A DNA stretch of 64,000 bases from Flavobacterium marginilacus. Its GTDB lineage: Bacteria; Bacteroidota; Bacteroidia; Flavobacteriales; Flavobacteriaceae. The stretch covers positions 3,720,001 through 3,784,000 of the forward strand of contig NZ_CP113975.1 in NCBI RefSeq assembly GCF_026870155.1, written 5' to 3'. A model generated the notes under the pieces. That model saw nothing but the letters and a program-made list of their open reading frames with translations. It did no database searches and was not told where the DNA came from. Shown piece by piece: positions 39,991-48,527 of the stretch (the stretch's first letter is position 1; each line of letters opens with the position of its first letter). Both the position numbers and the translations under genes were made by a program.

Positions 39991-40998
39991 TTACGCTGCA
40001 AATTTTTTAATGTTGACATAAGGTGTTCCGCGGTTAATGGTTGCAAAAATTCGTCCTAATAGTTTGCATCTTATATTATTTAAAACCAACATTTTTGATT
40101 TTCCTTCGGCTACTTTTCGTTCGTAATATTGTTTAAGTTCTGTGTCGTGTTTTTTGCTGTTTAAAGCGCACATATTCAGTAACGATTTTAGTTTTTTATC
40201 TGCCAGATGATTGACCTTTGTCCTTCCTTTAATAGAACTGCCCGAACTGTATTCAAATGGAGCCACTCCTGCATAACAAGCCACTTGTCGCCAGTTTTCG
40301 AAGGACTGAAACGATTTGGTAACTAAGATAATATACAAGGCAGTTTGTGGTCCAACTCCTGGGATACTTTGGATGAGTTCATTCTGCAATTTGAGCTGCT
40401 CATTGGATTGAATGATTTCTTTCATTTTCTGTTCAACTTTTTCGATTGCTTTTTGAAGCTGTTTAACAACTACTTTGTTAATTTTTAAAACATCATCCAT
40501 AGCTTCTTTGGGGATGTAGCCGATTCCTTCACTGGTACTTCCTATGATACGCAGGGTTTTAAGTAGTTTTTCACGCTCTGTAAAAAGTAATTTAAGTTCC
40601 ATTAATGATAACTCTGGAAGCTGTGTTAATCGTAGCTTGTGCAAATGTGTTAAGGCATAAAACGCAATATCCTTAGAGTCATTTTTATCAGTTTTCCCTC
40701 TGGAGATTCCTTTACTGCGTTTGATTTCAATGGCTGGAATCATCCAATAATCGATCTTGTACTGAGTCAAATAACATCCCAAAGGAAGTGAATAAACACC
40801 AGTGTCTTCAAAACTAACCAATACGTTTTCCAAAGCAATTTTCCGGCTGTTTAATTGCTTTACAATCTCTTTAATCCCTTTGACGTCATTGCTTACTAAA
40901 AAGTGAAATGTTTTCTTTCCTAATGGTTTTTCAAGAAAAGTAACATCTAATTTTAACTTAGAAACATCAATCCCTACAAAAAATAAATAGTTTTTCAT
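39991..40998 (-). CDS. IS110-family transposase
   Basis: 335 aa. DEDD domain (FFVGIDVSKLKLDVTF; SFEDTGVYSLPLG; KTDKNDSKDIAFYAL), a coiled coil (about 165-200), and Transposase_20 with IPGVGPQTALYIIL and CYAGVAPFEYSSGSSIKG, the latter holding the catalytic serines. Only distantly similar to the 458-aa IS110 protein in this window. Confidence 0.93.
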   Translation of the reverse strand: MKNYLFFVGIDVSKLKLDVTFLEKPLGKKTFHFLVSNDVKGIKEIVKQLNSRKIALENVLVSFEDTGVYSLPLGCYLTQYKIDYWMIPAIEIKRSKGISRGKTDKNDSKDIAFYALTHLHKLRLTQLPELSLMELKLLFTEREKLLKTLRIIGSTSEGIGYIPKEAMDDVLKINKVVVKQLQKAIEKVEQKMKEIIQSNEQLKLQNELIQSIPGVGPQTALYIILVTKSFQSFENWRQVACYAGVAPFEYSSGSSIKGRTKVNHLADKKLKSLLNMCALNSKKHDTELKQYYERKVAEGKSKMLVLNNIRCKLLGRIFATINRGTPYVNIKKFAA

Positions 40999-41024
40999 AC
41001 ATTTGATTTTAAGTGAAATAAAAA

Positions 41025-41165
41025 GTTGAATTTGCTTTAAAGCCTTTATTAGACCCGTCGTCTATCATTCTATTTGAAGCCATTCAACAAAACTCAAGGA
41101 GGAGCAGAAGACTAATGCGAGGTATGGATCATGAGTCTGGCCAAGCGCGTAGTTCACTTCTGCTT
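41025..41165 (-). ncRNA. Bridge RNA of the IS110 element, both guide loops readable
   Basis: Read on the minus strand. Target loop: stem GCAGAAG/CTTCTGC (41157-41163 with 41104-41110) encloses CGCGCTTGGCC, same sense as the left target GGCGCTTGGC, and ACCTCGC, complementary to the right target GCGAGGT. Donor loop: stem TTGAAT...ATTCAA (41026-41087) encloses ATAGAATG, same sense as the element's right end CATAGAATGC, and TAAAGGC, complementary to its left end GCCTTTA. This is the sense/antisense guide arrangement known for IS110 bridge RNAs, seen here directly. Confidence 0.8.
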
Positions 41166-41257
41166 TCCTTTGAGAAATTTACAAAATTTATGCTTTTACA
41201 AAGTAAAGGCCAAGCGCCGGAACGTTAGTGGCTATTTTGCAAACAAAAAAAATACTA

Positions 41258-41716
41258 ATGAAAAAAATAATCTTCTTGACATTCATACTAACACTTGTTT
41301 CTTGTTCAAAAGAAAGTAAAATCTATTACGAATATGACGGATTAGTAGTTACTCGATTTACAGATTATCCAAAGGACTATTTTTTATTAGGGAAACACCA
41401 AAATATTTCAGACACTTTAAATTCAACATTTATTAAATCTTCATTTAGTGGATTTAATTCTTCAATGGATGCGTATATGGTTTTCCGACCTGATAGAAAA
41501 ATAGATATAATTCGACTTGATGCTTCTTTTGAAAAATTTGGTGCAAATGATTCAATTAACCTAAAAGAGTTCAATAACAACACTAAGTTGGCAAAATGGG
41601 AAGATGATGCGAAATTGAATTTTAAGAATATAATTCGTTTATCAGATGTACTAGAACTAGAAAAAAAACGAAATTTAAAATATAAAACAGAAGTAATAAC
41701 GAGCTACGAAAACTAA
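41258..41716 (+). CDS. Cassette 27 lipoprotein, hypothetical
   Basis: 152 aa from MKKIIFLTFILTLVSC-S (lipobox). The open frame reaches a GTG at 41228 inside the core site, but the leader fixes the start at 41258. The mature part has YYEYDGLVVTRFTDYPKDYF. No family recognised. Cassette 41225-41852. Confidence 0.74.
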   Translation: MKKIIFLTFILTLVSCSKESKIYYEYDGLVVTRFTDYPKDYFLLGKHQNISDTLNSTFIKSSFSGFNSSMDAYMVFRPDRKIDIIRLDASFEKFGANDSINLKEFNNNTKLAKWEDDAKLNFKNIIRLSDVLELEKKRNLKYKTEVITSYEN

Positions 41717-41723
41717 AAAAAAC

Positions 41724-41858
41724 AGCCACTAACAGCCGTTACACGAGATTTGGGCATTTGGCTGAATTTGAAAATGGTCTTGTATTTGGAAGATTTGGCA
41801 AATCCGAAAAATAGGCTTAATTTAATCCCAAACCTCGTGTAGCGGCGGGACGTTACTG
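41724..41858 (+). other. attC site, cassette 27
   Basis: R'' AGCCACTAAC matches own start GTTAGTGGCT. Arms GTTACACGAGATTTGGG and CCCAAACCTCGTGTAGCG (third arm family). Confidence 0.86.
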
Positions 41859-42363
41859 GAGACTTGTGCCGAAATTACGCAGAAGAAAACAATTAGAAAA
41901 TAGGCGTTTTGATTCCGCAAGAAAATTTAAAAAGCAGAAGCGTGAAAATTGGAATTTGAAAAAGCAGAAAACCGAAAAACGTTGCGCCGAAAATTGCAAA
42001 CCGAAAAGCAGAAACGTCAAAATTGGAATGTGAAAAGCAGAAGCGTGAAAGTTGGATTTGCTGACAGAAACTTAAAAAGCGGAAATGTGAAAATTGGAAT
42101 CGAAAATAAAAATAGAAGAGCAAAATAATAAGCCGAAAATTACGAACCGAAAAGCAGAAACGTGAAGGTTGGAATCTGCCAACAGAAACGTGAAAAGTCA
42201 GCGGTTAAATTCATAATTTCGGTCAAAAACAAGCCTCCAGTAACACTTGCTACAAGAGATTTGGGCATTTGGCATAATTTAAAAATGGTCTTGTACTTGG
42301 AAGTTTAGGCAAATCCGAAAATAAGGCTTAATTTAACCCCAAACCTCTTGTAGCAAGGGAACG
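41853..42363 (+). other. Cassette 28: ORF-less 511-bp cassette, diverged type B
   Basis: Opens GACTTGTGCCGAAATTACGC like type B (GCAGTTGTGCCGAAATTACGC) after its own core GTTACTGGAG. The body has about eight degenerate units around AAGCAGAAACGTGAAAATTG. Ends are complementary over about 25 bp. attC 42235-42369, common arms. A minus-strand frame at 41893-42123 is just the complement of the repeats. Confidence 0.8.
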
Positions 42364-42401
42364 TTATGTGCTAGTTTGACAGAACGCAACGAAAAAGAAT
42401 T

Positions 42402-42842
42402 ATGAAAAAAATTTTGCTACTATTGTTAATCATTTTATTTCAAAGTTGTTGGATTTGTCCCGAAAGACATAATTTAGAATTTGATAATAATACTAAAATC
42501 ATCAAAGTATTATCTGAAGGATATTACTTTGAATCTATTAAAATAACTGAATATATTCCAAAAGAGGGATATGTTGAATTTATAGATTCAAATTATGTTG
42601 AAATTAAACAAAAAGGTAAATTGTTGAATAATCTCATAGATTTTCGAAACTTAAATAATAACTATAATATTAAAGGAATAGATATTGAAAAAATACTATC
42701 GAAAAGGGAAATAGCATTTGAAATTATGGTCAAAAATCCAAAATTAAAAACAGAAGATGAAGATTCAAGGTCATTCATTTATTTCGTCACAGATAGTCTA
42801 ACAAAAGGCAAATTAATTGCGGAATCAAATGGCTGTAAATAA
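42402..42842 (+). CDS. Cassette 29 lipoprotein, hypothetical
   Basis: 146 aa. Leader MKKILLLLLIILFQSC-W. Mature part starts CPERHNLEFDNNTKIIKVL; a second Cys is near the C-terminus (ESNGCK). No family recognised. Cassette 42364-42976. Confidence 0.74.
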   Translation: MKKILLLLLIILFQSCWICPERHNLEFDNNTKIIKVLSEGYYFESIKITEYIPKEGYVEFIDSNYVEIKQKGKLLNNLIDFRNLNNNYNIKGIDIEKILSKREIAFEIMVKNPKLKTEDEDSRSFIYFVTDSLTKGKLIAESNGCK

Positions 42843-42846
42843 AACC

Positions 42847-42982
42847 AGCACATAACAGCCGTTTGTAGCGATTGGGGTTTTAGGCTGAATTTAAAGATGG
42901 TTTTGTACTTGAAAAGTTTGTGTTTAATGGAAAAACCTCGCATCTTTATTCCCCAACCGCTACAAGCGCCAGAACGTTATGC
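42847..42982 (+). other. attC site, cassette 29
   Basis: R'' AGCACATAAC matches own start GTTATGTGCT. Arms GTTTGTAGCGATTGGGG and CCCCAACCGCTACAAGC. Confidence 0.86.
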
Positions 42983-43503
42983 GTAATTGGCAGTAGACTA
43001 CGGAGTTTCTTGCACAATGAATTTTCGGGATATTTTTTTTGTGATTTTAAAGAATAAAGCATTTAGGCTTCAAGTCTTTCGATTGGGAATCGTAGAAAGT
43101 TCACTTTCAATACGTTTGACAACGTACAAGACTTGGCTAAGTTATTAAAAATAAATGACAAAGTCAATACATAGGATAAATCATTTAGTTTCACTAACTT
43201 AAAATCACAAAAAAATAGAGCCCTAAAAGCCCATTATTAACTTCGCCTAGCAGGTTTGCTAAGCACAATAAATAATTTGGTTTCATTGATTTTGATTGCG
43301 GTTAGAAAAGATAAGATAGTCTATCCAACTCCGTTACTGAGTAAAAATATAGATTGTAAATAGATCAGTAACTACGCATAACACGGGCTAAGCAAAATGC
43401 CTTCCGCTTCTATGGATAAAATAGTACAAATTAAAAAATTTGGCTATTTTAGCAATTATTAGTGAAGCGGGCTAAAGAAGGCACTTCGCCTAGCCCGATC
43501 ACG
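42977..43503 (+). other. Cassette 30: type A cassette, copy 5
   Basis: Same 527 bp as cassette 2; attC at 43373-43509. Confidence 0.88.
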
Positions 43504-43534
43504 TTGGTGGCAATAATTCACAAATATCACTAAA

Positions 43535-44356
43535 ATGAAACCATTAGAATTCTCACACATATTTGTTATCGAAAGTTTGCGTCCAGAAGATGAGCTTACA
43601 GGAACCAGATTGTTTAATCGAGCGATATATCCTGGAATGGCCAACAAGAATTTGGAAGCTAACTGTGACCATATTACCGTTGTTTCCAAGCAGGATTTTT
43701 TTAATGCAATTTCAAGTATAAGAACCAAAGTAATATCAGAGAATATTTCTCCGATAATCCATCTTGAAATGCACGGCTCGAAAACTGGATTACAACTCAC
43801 TAGTTACGAAAGAATAACTTGGGAAGAATTGCAACCAATATTGATTGAACTAAATGTTCTATGCAAGAATAATTTATTCTTAACAATGGCTACATGTTTT
43901 GGTGGCTACATATACAACGCAATATCTCCAAAACTTCAAGCTCCTTTTTGGGGATTTGTTGGACCTTTCGATAAGGTTGATGAAGATGAAGTTTTAGCAG
44001 ACTTTACAAACTTCTATTTTGAGTTTCTTAATACATTAGACCTAAATGTCGCTGAAACTGCTCTACATAGACAAAATGCACCAAATGCTTCAAAATTTAG
44101 ATTCCAAAATACTGAATTTGCCTTCAGAAAAGTCTACAACAACTATGAACAAAATCATTTAACTCCTGAACGCATTGAAGAAAGACTTATGCAAGTAGAA
44201 GAAGAATTCCGAAAAACTAGAGAATATCAGGATTGGTCATCCAAGAAGATTAAAGACTTTGCCAGAAGTATAATTGTGGATCAAAATGATGCAATTAAAG
44301 AAAGATTGATGACGCGATTCTTTATGCTAGATATATACCCAGAACTAAGAGAATAA
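43535..44356 (+). CDS. Cassette 31 caspase-like (clan CD) protein with His/Cys dyad
   Basis: 273 aa, no leader. IIHLEMHGSKTGLQLTS (His80-Gly) and FLTMATCFGGYIYNAI (Cys121) follow strands as in the caspase/CHAT fold, with ITWEELQPILIELN in between, as in many bacterial caspase-like effectors. The C-terminal ~100 residues are charged and helical. Predicted cysteine protease; possible defence effector or stress protease. The fold call is from motifs only. Cassette 43504-44496. Confidence 0.65.
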   Translation: MKPLEFSHIFVIESLRPEDELTGTRLFNRAIYPGMANKNLEANCDHITVVSKQDFFNAISSIRTKVISENISPIIHLEMHGSKTGLQLTSYERITWEELQPILIELNVLCKNNLFLTMATCFGGYIYNAISPKLQAPFWGFVGPFDKVDEDEVLADFTNFYFEFLNTLDLNVAETALHRQNAPNASKFRFQNTEFAFRKVYNNYEQNHLTPERIEERLMQVEEEFRKTREYQDWSSKKIKDFARSIIVDQNDAIKERLMTRFFMLDIYPELRE

Positions 44357-44366
44357 TTAATATTAC

Positions 44367-44502
44367 TGCCACCAACACTTGCTACAAGAGATTTGGGCAT
44401 TTGGCTTAATTTAAAAATGGTCTTGTATTTGGGAAGTTTAGGCAAATCCGAAAATAAGACTTAATTTAATCCCAAACCTCTTGTAGCAAGGGAACGTTAG
44501 TG
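44367..44502 (+). other. attC site, cassette 31
   Basis: R'' TGCCACCAAC matches own start GTTGGTGGCA. Common arms. Confidence 0.86.
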
Positions 44503-44515
44503 GTTATGCTAGAAA

Positions 44516-45166
44516 ATGAAGAACTTTATGAAAATACCGAATAAAACAAAACTTATCTTCTTTTTAGTTTTCTGTTCTTTAAAAATTATCGGACAGAATA
44601 AAATTGCGGTTACTAAAATTGATATAAACAAAATTCCAAAAGAAGTTAAATATAACGGTAAAGTTAAAAACGTAATAACTTGGAATGACAAATTAGGCGA
44701 AAACTTTGTCTTGACTTGTGAAACAGGAGAATTTAAAACCAAAAACTCAGAAAATGACGGTCGTGATTCTGAAATTTACGCATATCATTACATTCGTTCT
44801 AAAAGCGGTATTAAACAGAATTGGAAAATATACGATTTCGTAAAGGATTGTCCTGTCGATATTGAAGCTAGTTTCTTGAAAAACACATTGACTATTACAG
44901 ACTTAAACAATGACGGAATTGGCGAAATTTGGATAATGTACAAAACCGCATGCACCGGTGATGTAAGTCCTTGCGAAATGAAAATTATAATGTACCAAGA
45001 AAAATTAAAATTAGCAATGCGAGGTCAAAATCGTGTAAAAGTTTCGGATAAAGAATATTATGGTGGAAATTACACTTTTGACAAAGCATTTAATGAAGCC
45101 CCAAATTATTACAGAGATTACGCAAAAAGATTGTGGAATAAAAATATAAATCAGAAATGGCAATAA
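44516..45166 (+). CDS. Cassette 32 exported protein, M949_RS01915-like family
   Basis: 216 aa. N-terminal leader (LIFFLVFCSLKIIGQ). DLNNDGIGEIWIMYKTAC and MKIIMYQEKLKLAMRGQN recall a flavobacterial family annotated in databases as surface-polysaccharide-related (M949_RS01915); from memory and not certain. The DxNxDGxxE loop suggests calcium binding. Cassette 44497-45301. Confidence 0.62.
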   Translation: MKNFMKIPNKTKLIFFLVFCSLKIIGQNKIAVTKIDINKIPKEVKYNGKVKNVITWNDKLGENFVLTCETGEFKTKNSENDGRDSEIYAYHYIRSKSGIKQNWKIYDFVKDCPVDIEASFLKNTLTITDLNNDGIGEIWIMYKTACTGDVSPCEMKIIMYQEKLKLAMRGQNRVKVSDKEYYGGNYTFDKAFNEAPNYYRDYAKRLWNKNINQKWQ

Positions 45167-45170
45167 GCAC

Positions 45171-45307
45171 AACCACTAACACTTGCTACAAGAGATTTGG
45201 GCATTTGGCTTAATTTTAAAAATGGTCTTGTACTTGGGAAGTTTTGGCAAATCCGAAAATAAGGCTTAATTTAATCCCAAACCTCTTGTAGCAAGGGAAC
45301 GTTAGGC
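45171..45307 (+). other. attC site, cassette 32
   Basis: R'' AACCACTAAC matches own start GTTAGTGGTT. Common arms. Confidence 0.86.
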
Positions 45308-45366
45308 GTCACTTTAGCGGAAATCGTGAAAATACATTTTGTAATTTCAATATAACAAATTGAAAA

Positions 45367-45858
45367 ATGAAAAGAATATTATTGATTTTAATGATTTTAT
45401 TGTTTCTTAACTGCGCAAAGAAAGTGGAAAAAGAGAAAAGCTTTGAACCAACTATACTTCTAAAAGAAATAATTAAAAATGAAAGAGTTAAAAATATAAT
45501 TTGGGATTTTAGACTCACTAATATTGAAATTAATCGAAGTGGAAAACAAAACAAAAAATATGAAGTATTTCGTAACGAATTAACTGAAGAAGAATTAATA
45601 CAAATCACAGAATGTGAAATTCCTTTGTTACGCTGTATTGCTTTTAAAACTTTAGTCGAAAGAGATTACATAAATATTAGAAAAATATTGAATAAACATA
45701 AAAATGACAATGATTTAGTTAAAGGACATTATTACGACGTACTTAGAAGCGAACAAGTTAAAAGCTTTATGTTAAATCAATTAAGTCCATTTTCGAATTC
45801 AGAATTTAAATTTTCAAAAAAAGAGTTTACGAAACTACAAGATGAATTTTATAAGTAG
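45367..45858 (+). CDS. Cassette 33 lipoprotein, hypothetical
   Basis: 163 aa. Leader MKRILLILMILLFLNC-A. The helical mature part includes TECEIPLLRCIAFKTLVERD, reminiscent of HEAT-like repeats (proteins of this kind lose one helix pair per repeat). Uncertain. Cassette 45302-46011. Confidence 0.7.
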   Translation: MKRILLILMILLFLNCAKKVEKEKSFEPTILLKEIIKNERVKNIIWDFRLTNIEINRSGKQNKKYEVFRNELTEEELIQITECEIPLLRCIAFKTLVERDYINIRKILNKHKNDNDLVKGHYYDVLRSEQVKSFMLNQLSPFSNSEFKFSKKEFTKLQDEFYK

Positions 45859-45882
45859 AAATTAATTACACGAAAAAAAGCG

Positions 45883-46017
45883 AACGCCTAACAGCCGTTA
45901 CAAGAGATTTGGGTATTTGACTGAATTTAAAAATGGTTTTGTACTTGGAAAATTTGGCAAATCCGAAAGATTACGCATTCTTAATCCCAAACCTCGTGTA
46001 GCGCCAGAACGTTATAG
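45883..46017 (+). other. attC site, cassette 33
   Basis: R'' AACGCCTAAC matches own start GTTAGGCGT. First arm GTTACAAGAG, second arm CTCGTGTAGCG: one mismatch, a blend of arm families. Confidence 0.82.
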
Positions 46018-46443
46018 GGCAGTTGTGCCGAAATTACGCAGATAAAAACAATTTGAAAATAAGCATTTGTTTCCGCAGGAAGTTTACAAAGCAGAAGCGT
46101 GAAAATTGGAATGGAAATGCGGAAACTTGAAAGTTGGAATGGAAATGTGAAAGCTTGAAAAGCAGAAGCGTGAAAGTTGGAACTTGTCTACAGAAACTTG
46201 AAAAGTAAATAATTGAAAATAATAAACCGAAAAGCAGAAACGCAAAAATTGGATTTTGCCAACAGAAGCGTGAAAGTTTTAGGTGAAAAACCGTAATTTC
46301 GACAAAAACAACCGCCCTATAACACTTGCTACAAGAGATTTGGGCATTTGGCTTAATTTAAAAATAGTCTTGTATTTGGGAAGTTTAGGCAAATCCGAAA
46401 ATAAGGCTTAATTTAACCCCAAACCTCTTGTAGCAAGGGAACG
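46012..46443 (+). other. Cassette 34: type B cassette, copy 3
   Basis: Same 432 bp as 21348-21779; attC at 46314-46449. Confidence 0.87.
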
Positions 46444-46468
46444 TTACCTGCTATATCACATAACCAAA

Positions 46469-47050
46469 ATGAGAAAAACATTTCTAAAATTTCATATAAT
46501 TTCAGTTTCGTTCTTAATTGTAAATTTTTTATGTGGAAATTCTTTTGATATAAGTTTAAATTATAGAATTACATTATTTGTCAAAATATTATTTTATTTA
46601 TCCGGAATAGTTTTGTTTTTCTTTAATCTTAAACCATTTAAAAAAATTGCGTTTTATTTTTTGTTTTATCTTATTTCTCCCCTTTTACTTTTCTTTTCAA
46701 TACTAATTGACGGAATTTTTGGCGGAATCTTAATTTCATTTTTTGTGTTTTTCATCTCACCGCCCGACGTTAGATTTCAAGATGAAAATATTAAAATTTA
46801 TAAAGTTCATAGTGGATTGCTAGCAGGTTGCTGTCAATATGAAATTACTCAAAATGAATTCTTGCTTTTTGAGAAAAAAATTGGAGAATTTAGATTTGAG
46901 GAAAACCTACAATTCGAAAAGAGCAAAATAAAATATAACGACAAAAAACTAACTATAAAAATGTTACTGAAAGAATACAACGCAGAAACTGAAAATTACT
47001 ATGCTAAAGATTCTGTGATTAGTATTCCGCTAAAAAGATACAGCAGGTAA
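46469..47050 (+). CDS. Cassette 35 membrane protein, hypothetical
   Basis: 193 aa. Three to four hydrophobic helices in the first 105 residues, then a soluble domain starting FQDENIKIYKVHSGLLAGCC. The stop TAA lies in the R'' box AGCAGGTAAC, so the last codons are part of the recombination site. Cassette 46444-47170. Confidence 0.7.
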   Translation: MRKTFLKFHIISVSFLIVNFLCGNSFDISLNYRITLFVKILFYLSGIVLFFFNLKPFKKIAFYFLFYLISPLLLFFSILIDGIFGGILISFFVFFISPPDVRFQDENIKIYKVHSGLLAGCCQYEITQNEFLLFEKKIGEFRFEENLQFEKSKIKYNDKKLTIKMLLKEYNAETENYYAKDSVISIPLKRYSR

Positions 47051-47176
47051 CACTTGCTACAATAGATTTGGGCATTTGGCTTAATTTGAAAATGGTCTTG
47101 TATTTGGAAGATTTGGCAAATCCGAAAATAAGGCTTAATTTAACCCCAAACCTCTTGTAGCAAGGGAACGTTGTGC
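47042..47176 (+). other. attC site, cassette 35
   Basis: R'' AGCAGGTAAC matches own start GTTACCTGCT, the same core as cassette 13 although the genes differ. Confidence 0.85.
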
Positions 47177-47206
47177 GATATTTTGAACCGCCGTAAATCA
47201 TAAAAA

Positions 47207-47866
47207 ATGTTAGATATAAATGAATTCATAAATGCAATTTCAAAGTCCGTAGAGGAAATATTAGAAACGCAATTAAATATATTTCAACCTAAAAATGAAA
47301 TTGAAGACTATAAAAAGCTAATTTCTATTATAACTTTCTCTATTATTGAATCAATTGATAATCCAATTAATTTACAAGAAAAATTAATTGTGATTGAAAA
47401 TGAATCGTTTACAAAGCATTTAAATACTGAAAAGCTAAAAAACATATCTATCTTGTTGATAAACGCAAAAAATCAGCATCACTTTAACTTGTACAATAAA
47501 GCTAGAAAAGAAAAAAGAGAAAAAATAACTAAAGCATTAAAAGAAATTACAATTCCTTTTTTAAGAGCCAAAGGATTTAAAGGTTCATTCCCGAATTTTA
47601 AAAGAAATAATAACAATGATGTTCATTTACTAAGGTTTCTTTTTAGTCAGTTTGGTGCCCAATTTGCAGTTGAAATAGCAAAATCTAATATTGACAATAA
47701 AAACATATCATTTTTTAATGGACACCGATTAGGTAGTGAAAAGAATAAAAATGATTATTGGTATAATTATGAAAACACCGAAATTACTGAAGATATTTTT
47801 AACTTTAGGGCATCTGAAGTGATTGAAAATTGGAGTGAAGCTGAAAATTGGTGGACTGAGAATTAA
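47207..47866 (+). CDS. Cassette 36 DUF4304 domain protein
   Basis: 219 aa, soluble. N-terminal helical part (about 1-100), then a DUF4304-like domain: FLRAKGFKGSFPNFKRNN, VHLLRFLFSQFGAQFAVEIA. DUF4304 proteins are often immunity- or toxin-associated. Cassette 47171-48000. Confidence 0.75.
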   Translation: MLDINEFINAISKSVEEILETQLNIFQPKNEIEDYKKLISIITFSIIESIDNPINLQEKLIVIENESFTKHLNTEKLKNISILLINAKNQHHFNLYNKARKEKREKITKALKEITIPFLRAKGFKGSFPNFKRNNNNDVHLLRFLFSQFGAQFAVEIAKSNIDNKNISFFNGHRLGSEKNKNDYWYNYENTEITEDIFNFRASEVIENWSEAENWWTEN

Positions 47867-47871
47867 AAAAC

Positions 47872-48006
47872 ATCGCACAACAGCCGTTACACGAGATTTG
47901 GGCATTAGGCTGAATTTAAAGATGGTTTTGTACTTGGAAAATTTGGCAAATCCGAAAATAAGGCTTAATTTAATCACAAACCTCTTGTAGCAAGGGAACG
48001 TTATGC
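47872..48006 (+). other. attC site, cassette 36 (mosaic)
   Basis: R'' ATCGCACAAC matches own start GTTGTGCGAT. First arm GTTACACGAGATTTGGG is of the third family, second arm CACAAACCTCTTGTAGCAAG of the first, so the stem has extra mismatches. Confidence 0.82.
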
Positions 48007-48527
48007 GTAATTGGCAGTAGACTACGGAGTTTCTTGCACAATGAATTTTCGGGATATTTTTTTTGTGATTTTAAAGAATAAAGCATTTAGGCTTCAAGTC
48101 TTTCGATTGGGAATCGTAGAAAGTTCACTTTCAATACGTTTGACAACGTACAAGACTTGGCTAAGTTATTAAAAATAAATGACAAAGTCAATACATAGGA
48201 TAAATCATTTAGTTTCACTAACTTAAAATCACAAAAAAATAGAGCCCTAAAAGCCCATTATTAACTTCGCCTAGCAGGTTTGCTAAGCACAATAAATAAT
48301 TTGGTTTCATTGATTTTGATTGCGGTTAGAAAAGATAAGATAGTCTATCCAACTCCGTTACTGAGTAAAAATATAGATTGTAAATAGATCAGTAACTACG
48401 CATAACACGGGCTAAGCAAAATGCCTTCCGCTTCTATGGATAAAATAGTACAAATTAAAAAATTTGGCTATTTTAGCAATTATTAGTGAAGCGGGCTAAA
48501 GAAGGCACTTCGCCTAGCCCGATCACG
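48001..48527 (+). other. Cassette 37: type A cassette, copy 6
   Basis: Same 527 bp as cassette 2; attC at 48397-48533. Confidence 0.88.

Larger units (their letters stand above)
39957..41210 (-). mobile_element. IS110-family element inserted in an attC stem
   Basis: About 1254 bp, no terminal repeats. A GC core is present at both junctions (39955-39956, 41209-41210): target CCTC-GC-CAAGCGCC, element ends GC-ATTCTATGG and GTAAAG-GC. The intact target occurs in the attC of cassette 5 (20801-20814). Confidence 0.87.
39842..41230 (+). other. attC site, cassette 26, split by an IS110 element
   Basis: R'' AACGGCTAAC matches the cassette start GTTAGCCGT. Arms GGCGTTTGGCGAGATTGCGA and TCGCAACCTCGC + CAAGCGCC; the IS lies inside the second arm between CTCGC and CAAGCGCC. 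Removing 39957-41210 restores a complete stem. Confidence 0.85.

Noticed and set aside
41893..42123. 76-aa minus-strand ORF in cassette 28
   Set aside because: Phe/Ser-rich frame produced by complementing the AAGCAGAAACGTGAAAATTG-like units; no independent support.
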